The notes under the pieces were generated by a model that was not told where the DNA came from, made no database searches, and worked only from the letters and a program-made list of their open reading frames with translations. A stretch of 64,000 bases of DNA from MFD04716-140 sp963703125 (GTDB taxonomy: Bacteria; Bacteroidota; Bacteroidia; Flavobacteriales; Flavobacteriaceae), in contig OY969790.1 of NCBI GenBank assembly GCA_963703125.1, positions 1,798,001 to 1,862,000 of the forward strand, written 5' to 3'. Shown in pieces: positions 18,480 through 24,846 of this stretch (positions within the stretch are counted from its first letter, which is position 1; each line of letters opens with the position of its first letter). Position numbers and translations under genes: made by a program.

Positions 18480-19242
18480 ATCCGTTACGGATTGTTTTTT
18501 TATAATAGAATAAACAAAGTAAGCATAAATATTGAATGCTGCTTAGGCCAAGAAATAGAAAATCATTCGGTTTCAGGAATTCTAGAGCGAACCTAAACGA
18601 GAAATATGAAATCATGAAAAACTTAAAATAAGTACCGCTTTGAAGTTGATAACCTTCTTTTTTAAAATGTCCAATAAGCGCAAATATTAAAATCAAGAAA
18701 ACAATTTCGTATAGAGCAAGAGGGTGGCGCAGAAGTCCATCCCCCAAATCCATTCCAAACAATGAATTAGTTACTTGGCCATAGGTAAATTCCTTAGTAC
18801 CTGAAAGGAAGCAGCCAATTCTGCCAATAATGATTCCGAGAATAATGGGAAGCACGAAAAGGTCGCCTGACGATTGTTTTTCCCCAATGATTTTTTTGAC
18901 AATTTCTACTCCAATTAGTCCTCCAAAAAGACCGCCCATAATGGTTTTATTATTTAAAATGGATAGCCACCCTTCCGAATAATTCAAGGCAGGGTTTTCA
19001 AGAAAGGCAAAGAACCGGGAGAAAATCAGGGCCCCGAAAATGGCCCCAACTATTATGGAGAGCCTATTGTTGGATGAAATGGAATCCAGACTTTTTTTTC
19101 GGAGATGGATGTAATATCGAAAACCCGCAAAAAAAGCGAGATATTCGAGTATGAGATGTATATTGACCTTAATGCCAAGGAGAACAGGTTCAAAAGGGAA
19201 GCCTGCAAACCCTCCCATGAAGGGAAGTAAAAAGAAATTCAT
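18445..19242 (-). CDS. Prolipoprotein diacylglyceryl transferase-like membrane protein (Lgt paralogue)
   Basis: This polytopic inner-membrane protein (265 residues from ATG 19242; an in-frame ATG at 19290 would add 16) has the Lgt fold signature. GRIGCFLSG matches the Lgt GRxGNFxNG motif, RHPLALYEI matches RxPxQLYEA, and RFALEFLKPND matches the RFxxExxRxPD end region. Departures stand out: the histidine of the Lgt SFHGGLIG loop reads LFGGLIG, and the motif Asn is Cys. It may therefore not be the housekeeping Lgt but a paralogue using phosphatidylglycerol or another lipid differently. It heads an operon with the radical SAM enzyme. I chose 19242 because the hydrophobic N-terminus starts there. 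Confidence 0.72.
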   Translation of the reverse strand: MNFFLLPFMGGFAGFPFEPVLLGIKVNIHLILEYLAFFAGFRYYIHLRKKSLDSISSNNRLSIIVGAIFGALIFSRFFAFLENPALNYSEGWLSILNNKTIMGGLFGGLIGVEIVKKIIGEKQSSGDLFVLPIILGIIIGRIGCFLSGTKEFTYGQVTNSLFGMDLGDGLLRHPLALYEIVFLILIFALIGHFKKEGYQLQSGTYFKFFMISYFSFRFALEFLKPNDFLFLGLSSIQYLCLLCLFYYKKTIRNGFAYAYKKLHLL

Positions 19243-19526
19243 ATATGCAAAGTTCAAAGACTTAATATGCAGGTCTGCAGATAGGCACATACCTTTAAGT
19301 CTACTAAATATAGGATTTATATGGATAAATTGAAGAAAATGAACCTGCCATAGTGCTCCGATCGTTTCAAATGCCTGTGAACCATATTGGCAGTGGCAGA
19401 AACGGTAAGAAAGTTGTGGGGGAAATTAACTTTTAAGACACTTTGTGTTTTTAATAGGGAGCGTAACTTCTGGAGCAATACAAAAGTCTAATAAATAACC
19501 CATTATGTTAGAATCACGATTTTTCG

Positions 19527-19534
19527 TAAATTTG
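19527..19534 (+). promoter_or_regulatory. -7 promoter element TAAATTTG for dusB
   Basis: TAAATTTG matches the Bacteroidota -7 consensus and lies 25 bases before the TTG start at 19559. It lies downstream of the in-frame ATG at 19505, which would therefore be upstream of the transcript start and cannot be the start codon if this promoter is used. A TATG 19 bases upstream is a weak -33 match. Confidence 0.5.
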
Positions 19535-19558
19535 CATCCCGAAAATCAAAGAAAAGAC

Positions 19559-20554
19559 TTGGTAAAAATAGATAACATAGAGCTTCCCGATTTTCCTCTG
19601 CTTTTGGCACCCATGGAAGATGTAAGCGATCCCCCGTTCAGAGCTTTATGCAAGGAACAGGGCGCGGACGTTGTCTATACCGAATTTATCTCCTCTGAAG
19701 GGCTCATTCGAGATGCCGCAAAAAGCATAATGAAGTTGGATATCTATGAAAAGGAACGTCCGGTGGGAATCCAGATTTTTGGGGCGAATTTAGAATCGAT
19801 GCTTCAAACCGTGGATATTGTCGAACGAAGCAATCCGGATATTATTGACATAAATTTTGGCTGTCCCGTCAAAAAAGTCGTTTGTAAGGGGGCAGGGGCC
19901 GGAATCTTAAAAGATATTCCTTTGATGGTCAAATTGACCGAAGAAATGGTCAAGCGCACCCATTTGCCTATTACGGTGAAAACAAGACTGGGCTGGGACC
20001 ATGATTCCATTAAAATTGTGGAGGTTGCAGAACGCCTACAAGATGTGGGATGCAAGGCAATTTCCATTCATGGGCGAACGCGTGTTCAAATGTATAAGGG
20101 AGAGGCCGACTGGAAACCTATTTCAGAGGTCAAGAACAACCAGCGAATGCGCATTCCCGTATTTGGGAACGGGGATGTTGATACCCCCGAAGCAGCCCGG
20201 AAAATGAGGGATGAATTTGGCCTTGATGGCGCTATGATCGGCCGGGCCAGTATTGGATATCCTTGGTTTTTTAAAGAGGTGAAACATTTCTTTAGAACAG
20301 GGGAACATTTAGACCCTCCCAATATGGAGGAAAGGGTATGTGCGGCGCGACGACACTTGCAAATGGCAATTGATTGGAAAGGGGAGAATTTGGGTGTTTT
20401 CGAGACCCGTAGGCATTATACAAATTACTTTAAAGGGATACCTAATTTTAAGGAACATCGCATGAAAATGGTCACTAGCGACCACTCTGTGGATGTCTTT
20501 GCCGTTTTTGATGAAGTTTTGGAAAAGTTCGGCAATTACGAATTCGCCGGTTAG
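19559..20554 (+). CDS. dusB: tRNA-dihydrouridine synthase (DusB family)
   Basis: This is a 331-residue flavoenzyme that reduces uridines in the tRNA D-loop with NADPH. The TIM-barrel signatures are intact: LLAPMEDVSDPPFR (FMN site), INFGCPVKKVVCKGAGAGIL with the catalytic Cys, KTRLGWD, and SIHGRTRVQMYKGEADW. I place the start at TTG 19559, giving MVKIDNIELPDF, which fits the usual N-terminus of flavobacterial DusB. A longer frame starts at ATG 19505 but contains a promoter element. The 3' end overlaps the convergent permease gene by four bases. Confidence 0.93.
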   Translation: MVKIDNIELPDFPLLLAPMEDVSDPPFRALCKEQGADVVYTEFISSEGLIRDAAKSIMKLDIYEKERPVGIQIFGANLESMLQTVDIVERSNPDIIDINFGCPVKKVVCKGAGAGILKDIPLMVKLTEEMVKRTHLPITVKTRLGWDHDSIKIVEVAERLQDVGCKAISIHGRTRVQMYKGEADWKPISEVKNNQRMRIPVFGNGDVDTPEAARKMRDEFGLDGAMIGRASIGYPWFFKEVKHFFRTGEHLDPPNMEERVCAARRHLQMAIDWKGENLGVFETRRHYTNYFKGIPNFKEHRMKMVTSDHSVDVFAVFDEVLEKFGNYEFAG

Positions 20555-21747
20555 GAGATCAATCTTTTGGTTACCCTACTACTTGCAATTTTTGCGGCCA
20601 AGACACCAAGCACCAGTATCGTACCGAGCACCACCAAAACATTTATAAATTGATATTCAACGGGGTAGGCCAAGGAAGGTGTAATCTTTAGCCACCCAAA
20701 ATACAACTGCGACCATACGAGCAAAGAAGCCAAAATTACGCCGATAAGACCACCAAAAAAAGCTACCAAAATGCCTTGCACAAAAAAGATTCTGCGCAGT
20801 TCTTTGAAGGTTGCACCAAAATCATAAAGTGTTTTTAAGTTCTCCCGCTTGTCGAGTATCATCATAATGATGGCACCTACAAGATTGAACAAGGCGATTA
20901 TGAGTACCAAGGTAAATATGAGATAGGTGGCCAAATTTTCGGTATTGAGCATTCGGTACAAAGAGCCGTTCTGTTCCTCTCTATCCTTTAGTAAAACTTT
21001 GCCATCGAAAATGGCCGACACCTCATTTTTAAGTGCTACTATATCCGCGGTACTATCTAGCTTAAAATTGATACCCGAAATTTGAGTACTATCCTTTTCC
21101 AATAATGCCTGTACTAGCGCTAGGTTTGTAAAAATATACTTCTGGTTAAGGTTTTCCTCAATATCGTACACACCGCTAATAACCAAAGGAAGCTCATTAT
21201 AGGGTTTTGAGTTCTGTGACAGGAATCCCTTTCCGGGTTTTGGAGCCAAAACAATTAAAGGATTTCGAACCTGGTTTATGGTCAAACCAAGAATATTGGC
21301 TATTTCGATTCCGGCAACACCATACTGTCCTTCAATGTTCCAATCTCCAAAATAAAGGGCGCTATCAACTTGGGTTACTTTATTATAGTTTTCATCTACT
21401 CCCTTAATAGTGGCAATGTGGTTTAACTGTTTATGGGAAAGGGAAACCTGTTCCTCTATTTCCTTTGAATAGGAAGCGACACCGGTTAATTCGTCCAATT
21501 TTTTTTGTTGATTGGCATTTATTGAAAAGAACTTTCCAGATATGGCCGATGCCTTAAGATCGGGATCAAAAGTATTGCTGAACGATAGACTGAAGGTCTT
21601 TAAGCCTGCAAACCCCGAAAGAACTATAAAAAGTGCTGCCGAACCAATGACAATTACCAAAAAGGTTATAAAATTGATAATGTTTACCGCATTTTGGCTG
21701 CTTTTTGAAAGAACGTAGCGCCGAGCGATGTATAAGGGAAAATTCAA
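20551..21747 (-). CDS. FtsX-like ABC transporter permease (LolC/LolE or MacB type)
   Basis: This is a 398-residue inner-membrane permease. One N-terminal transmembrane helix (about 20-45), a large periplasmic domain (about 50-270) and three C-terminal helices (about 275-395) give the LolC/E-like topology. VGAIIMMILDKRENLKTLYDFG is the cytoplasmic coupling-helix region of FtsX permeases. It likely helps extract lipoproteins or move a peptide substrate, with an ATPase encoded elsewhere. It starts three bases after rbfA, so the two are co-transcribed; this pairing is common in Flavobacteriaceae. Confidence 0.88.
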   Translation of the reverse strand: MNFPLYIARRYVLSKSSQNAVNIINFITFLVIVIGSAALFIVLSGFAGLKTFSLSFSNTFDPDLKASAISGKFFSINANQQKKLDELTGVASYSKEIEEQVSLSHKQLNHIATIKGVDENYNKVTQVDSALYFGDWNIEGQYGVAGIEIANILGLTINQVRNPLIVLAPKPGKGFLSQNSKPYNELPLVISGVYDIEENLNQKYIFTNLALVQALLEKDSTQISGINFKLDSTADIVALKNEVSAIFDGKVLLKDREEQNGSLYRMLNTENLATYLIFTLVLIIALFNLVGAIIMMILDKRENLKTLYDFGATFKELRRIFFVQGILVAFFGGLIGVILASLLVWSQLYFGWLKITPSLAYPVEYQFINVLVVLGTILVLGVLAAKIASSRVTKRLIS

Positions 21748-21749
21748 CC

Positions 21750-22142
21750 TTAGGATTTTTTTCTTTTAGGAAGCAAATCGCGATCCTTGATAGGGTCTTC
21801 TTCTCCTTTTAGGGATTTTTCTATATTCTCAATATAATCAAGGGAATCGTCCAAATAAAATAACAGTTCGGGCACGCGTCGCATTTGGTTTTTGGTACGT
21901 TGCGATAGCTCATGTTTAATGAGGGGCTGGTTTGATTTTATGCCTTCCATAAGTTCTTTCGAATCCTTGGTCGGAAAAATACTAACATACACCTTGGCGA
22001 TCGATAGATCCGTTGTAACGGCGACCCGGGTCACCGAAATCAAAGTGCTGCGGAGACCGCCATCTATGGCAGCACGTTGCAGAATATCAACGATATCTTT
22101 CTGTATGACCCCCGCTATCTTTTTTTGGCGCTGTGTTTCCAT
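21750..22142 (-). CDS. rbfA: Ribosome-binding factor A
   Basis: This 130-residue protein assists 30S subunit maturation and 16S rRNA 5' processing. The KH-like fold begins METQRQKKIAGVIQKDIVDIL and includes SVTRVAVTTDLSIAKVYVSIFP, typical of RbfA. The length matches the family. It heads the minus-strand unit with the FtsX-type permease. A TATTTTTG -7 element ends only five bases upstream of the start codon, so the transcript may have almost no leader. Confidence 0.95.
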   Translation of the reverse strand: METQRQKKIAGVIQKDIVDILQRAAIDGGLRSTLISVTRVAVTTDLSIAKVYVSIFPTKDSKELMEGIKSNQPLIKHELSQRTKNQMRRVPELLFYLDDSLDYIENIEKSLKGEEDPIKDRDLLPKRKKS

Positions 22143-22146
22143 AGGG

Positions 22147-22154
22147 CAAAAATA
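22147..22154 (-). promoter_or_regulatory. -7 promoter element TATTTTTG for rbfA
   Basis: On the minus strand TATTTTTG fits TAnnTTTG. It sits four bases before the rbfA ATG, so transcription would begin at or very near the start codon. Confidence 0.4.
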
Positions 22155-22213
22155 CGGAGAATTAAGTGTATTTTAGTATCGCTCGATCTGCAGCACTTAA
22201 AAAAGAAAGGAAA

Positions 22214-22642
22214 TTGAACAAAATTGAACACATTGGTATCGCAGTGAAAGATTTAAATTCTTCAAATAAATTGTTTGAGAAGCTTTTCGGAGTGGCACAT
22301 TACAAATTGGAAGAAGTTTTGTCCGAAGGAGTGAAAACTTCTTTTTTTAAAGTAGGACCCAACAAAATAGAATTATTGGAGTCGATTGAGGACAATGGTC
22401 CCATTGCGAAATTTATAGATAAAAAAGGGGAAGGAATTCATCATATAGCGTTCGAAGTAGATGATATTAAGGCCGAAATGGTACGCCTAAAAGCTGAGGG
22501 GTTTGATTTATTGAGCGAAGAGCCAATAAAGGGGGCCGACAATAAATTAGTGGTATTCGTGCATCCCAAATCGGCCAACGGGGTACTGGTTGAACTTTGT
22601 CAAGAGATACCATCACACATGAATAAAACCAGGAAAGCGTAG
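22214..22642 (+). CDS. mce: Methylmalonyl-CoA epimerase
   Basis: This 142-residue vicinal-oxygen-chelate fold enzyme interconverts (R)- and (S)-methylmalonyl-CoA in the propionate/succinate route. Metal ligands are visible in IEHIGIAV (His), GEGIHHIAFEVDD (His) and VLVELCQ (Glu). The start is placed at TTG 22214 (MNKIEHIGIAV), preceded by a purine-rich AAAGAAAGGAAA; an in-frame GTG at 22166 would add a 16-residue tail not seen in the family. It diverges from rbfA with a short shared control region. Confidence 0.92.
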   Translation: MNKIEHIGIAVKDLNSSNKLFEKLFGVAHYKLEEVLSEGVKTSFFKVGPNKIELLESIEDNGPIAKFIDKKGEGIHHIAFEVDDIKAEMVRLKAEGFDLLSEEPIKGADNKLVVFVHPKSANGVLVELCQEIPSHMNKTRKA

Positions 22643-22669
22643 ATTTCACAATAAATGAATCACCAATCT

Positions 22670-22700
22670 TTTGCGTAGTTGGGGTTATTGATTAAATTTG
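22670..22700 (+). promoter_or_regulatory. Bacteroidota-type promoter for the tRNA gene
   Basis: TTTG (22670-22673), a 19-base spacer and TAAATTTG (22693-22700) match both halves of the Bacteroidota consensus. Transcription would begin near 22707, about 80 bases before the tRNA. Confidence 0.75.
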
Positions 22701-22788
22701 CCCTCTTTTCGGCCTTACTTTCCCGCCCGGATGAACGGGTTCACCGTTCTGACAGGCATAGAGCAAGGTTAATTGAAAAATACACATT

Positions 22789-22862
22789 GGTCCTATAGCT
22801 CAGTTGGTTAGAGCACCTGACTCATAATCAGGTGGTCCCTGGTTCGAGCCCAGGTGGGACCA
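22789..22862 (+). tRNA. tRNA with CAU anticodon, probably tRNA-Ile2 (lysidine type)
   Basis: The cloverleaf is complete: acceptor stem GGTCCTA/TGGGACC, D arm AGCTCAGTTGGTTAGAGC, anticodon stem CCTGA/TCAGG with loop CTCATAA (anticodon CAT at 22823-22825), T arm with GGTTCGAGCCC, and discriminator A at 22862. CCA is not encoded. CAU can mean Met or Ile2. C4-G69 and C5-G68 in the acceptor stem are the pairs that TilS uses to pick tRNA-Ile2 in E. coli, so I favour Ile2; automatic tools may call it Met. Confidence 0.93.
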
Positions 22863-22878
22863 CAATAACAAAGACAGG

Positions 22879-22910
22879 GCTTCCGAGAAATCGGGAGCTT
22901 TTGTTTTTTT
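22879..22910 (+). terminator. Rho-independent terminator after the tRNA
   Basis: GCTTCCGA, loop GAAA, TCGGGAGC forms an 8-bp stem with one G-T pair, followed by TTTTGTTTTTTT. It lies 17 bases after the tRNA and also separates it from the convergent LytTR regulator. Confidence 0.75.
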
Positions 22911-22928
22911 GGGGATTTATAAGGAGTT

Positions 22929-23636
22929 TTACTTCAAATATCGGTCAACAAAGGCTTCTTTGAAGGCCCTACCAATGGGTACAAATGTATCTTTACTAAA
23001 GAAAATGCGGTTACCGGAAACTTTAATGATCTTTTTCGTATTTATAATATAGGATTTGTGCACTTGGCTAAACTGGACGGTTGCCAGTGTTTGCACCCAA
23101 TGCTTTAATGGGTGCGAAGTCAGGTGTTTTTTAGAGACCGTAAAAATTTCGGTATAGTCCGCTTCAGATTGTATAAAAAGAATATCGTCAATTAAGATTT
23201 TGATATGCTCGTGGCCCGACTTTATGAAAATTGTTTCGGGCAGTGATGTATCATCCGCCAACTTCGTTTCCGAAGCACTTGTCACCGGCGAGAGGGGTAC
23301 TTTGGAAACCGCCTTTACAAAACGCTCGAACGAAAAGGGTTTTAATAAATAATCAACCACGTGATATTCATAGCTCTCCAGCGCGTACTCGGAAAATGCC
23401 GTAGTCAATATAACATGGGGCTTGTTGGGTAACGCCTTCAAAAAATCAATTCCTGAAATTTTCGGCAAATGGATATCGAGAAAAATAAGGTCAATGGGCT
23501 CGGATTTTAAAAAATCAATGGCCTTTAATGCATCGGCAAAGTTCCCCTTTAGTTGCATTTTATCTAGATCACCAATAAACTTTTCCAATACACGTTGTGC
23601 GGGTGGCTGGTCTTCGATAATAATACAACGGATCAT
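22929..23636 (-). CDS. LytTR-family response regulator
   Basis: This 235-residue DNA-binding regulator has a receiver domain (about 1-120) with the phospho-acceptor Asp54 in LIFLDIHLP and Lys in DYLLKPFSFERF. A LytTR DNA-binding domain follows (about 140-235: IFIKSGHEHIKILIDDILFI and VQFSQVHKSYIIN). Its start overlaps the stop of the sensor kinase by four bases, so it is the kinase's partner. LytTR proteins bind direct repeats spaced about 21 bp, and such repeats lie at 24751-24781 beside the kinase gene. The likely target is the TonB receptor at 24847 and the system's own operon. Confidence 0.93.
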   Translation of the reverse strand: MIRCIIIEDQPPAQRVLEKFIGDLDKMQLKGNFADALKAIDFLKSEPIDLIFLDIHLPKISGIDFLKALPNKPHVILTTAFSEYALESYEYHVVDYLLKPFSFERFVKAVSKVPLSPVTSASETKLADDTSLPETIFIKSGHEHIKILIDDILFIQSEADYTEIFTVSKKHLTSHPLKHWVQTLATVQFSQVHKSYIINTKKIIKVSGNRIFFSKDTFVPIGRAFKEAFVDRYLK

Positions 23637-24661
23637 TGAACGCCCTTTTTTAATTGCATGTCTAATTTCACCGAATATAACGAATCGGTTTCTTTGATGT
23701 AGAGGGTATGAAGATCGGGATAAATAATATTCAATCGTTTCTTGACATTCTGCAATCCGATGCCGTTGGAAAGGTCATTGGTATTTGTTAGTGGGCGAAA
23801 TGAATTAATGCATTCAAATTGCAACCTCCCATCATGGGTTACGTTGATTCGGACTTTAATGGAAATATCCTCAGACTGACTTGCCGTACTATGTTTAAAT
23901 GCATTTTCAACAAACACATTAAGAATCAATGGGGCGATCTGGTAGCCGGATTCGATATTTTCAGCATTGAATTCCACTTTTCCACGATTTTCAATCTGCA
24001 ACTCGCTTAATTGGGTAAAATTCTTGAGGTGCTCAATTTCCTTGGCCAAAGGCACAAAATCTTCCTTACAATCATAAAGCATATAGCGCAAAACCGAAGA
24101 CAGTTCTAAAATAATGGAGGGCGTTTTTGGCGAGTTGTCTATTGCATAGGAGTAAAGGTTGTTCAAATTGTTGAACAAAAAATGGGGATTGATCTGCGAT
24201 TTTAGGTATTGAAGTTCACTTTCCTTCACCATCGCACTCAGGGCTTCTACCTCGCGTTGTTTTTTTGAGGCGTCCCAAGCGAACTTAAAGCCCGTAAGGA
24301 TTATGATAATAGGCATTACATCCAACAAGCTATAGATGATTCCCGGAAAATGTTTGCCTCGGGTATCGGGAAAAAATATCCGTTCCAAAACAAATTCCTC
24401 AATAAAAATAATGGTTGCGATAATTAGGATTACAAAAATGAAGAATAGGAAATATTTTTTTCTATAAAAGAAACGGGGCAATAGCACATAATTTATTATG
24501 AATGCGCCAATTCCGTAGTTGACAAAAAAGGCAATTTGAAAGGTTTGAATTTGTGGATTATGCTTGTCGAAAGAAAAGAAAAGAAACAGAACTACATGTA
24601 AAAGTACCTGAAACAAAACCTCTGTAGAAACGCTTCTATTCCATAAGATTTTACCTTTCAT
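23633..24661 (-). CDS. LytS/YehU-type sensor histidine kinase
   Basis: This 342-residue kinase has four hydrophobic helices in the first 150 residues and a His-kinase domain of the His_kinase/HATPase_c pair. The phospho-acceptor His is in QINPHFLFNNLNNLYSYA (near 159). The ATP-binding part shows VFVENAFKHS (N box) and GIGLQNVKKRL (G box). It has no large periplasmic sensor, so the signal is probably sensed in or at the membrane. It is translationally coupled to the LytTR regulator and diverges from the TonB receptor at 24847. Confidence 0.92.
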   Translation of the reverse strand: MKGKILWNRSVSTEVLFQVLLHVVLFLFFSFDKHNPQIQTFQIAFFVNYGIGAFIINYVLLPRFFYRKKYFLFFIFVILIIATIIFIEEFVLERIFFPDTRGKHFPGIIYSLLDVMPIIIILTGFKFAWDASKKQREVEALSAMVKESELQYLKSQINPHFLFNNLNNLYSYAIDNSPKTPSIILELSSVLRYMLYDCKEDFVPLAKEIEHLKNFTQLSELQIENRGKVEFNAENIESGYQIAPLILNVFVENAFKHSTASQSEDISIKVRINVTHDGRLQFECINSFRPLTNTNDLSNGIGLQNVKKRLNIIYPDLHTLYIKETDSLYSVKLDMQLKKGVQ

Positions 24662-24727
24662 CTTTCAAAATTAACATTTTTACAAAACAGGACCGGTAAA
24701 ATTCCCCCATCAACGCATTCTGCGGGG

Positions 24728-24781
24728 CGAACGACATTTTTATGCTCCTATGTCGTTCACATTAAACTTTCTGTCGTTCAC
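24728..24781. promoter_or_regulatory. Candidate LytTR operator repeats
   Basis: TGTCGTTCAC occurs at 24751-24760 and again at 24772-24781, a period of exactly 21 bp; an inverted copy (CGAACGACA) lies at 24728-24736. Direct repeats of about 9-10 bp at two helical turns, with a CGTTNA core, are what LytTR regulators such as AgrA bind. The site lies between the kinase gene and the TonB receptor gene. Confidence 0.6.
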
Positions 24782-24846
24782 AGAAAATTATATCCAGGCG
24801 TTGATTATAATGGAGATTTTTGAAAACGATGTAAAATCTTCAAGTT

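Noticed and set aside
18445..19242. Calling this gene the housekeeping lgt
   Set aside because: Two of the strongly conserved Lgt residues are changed and the operon partners are unusual.
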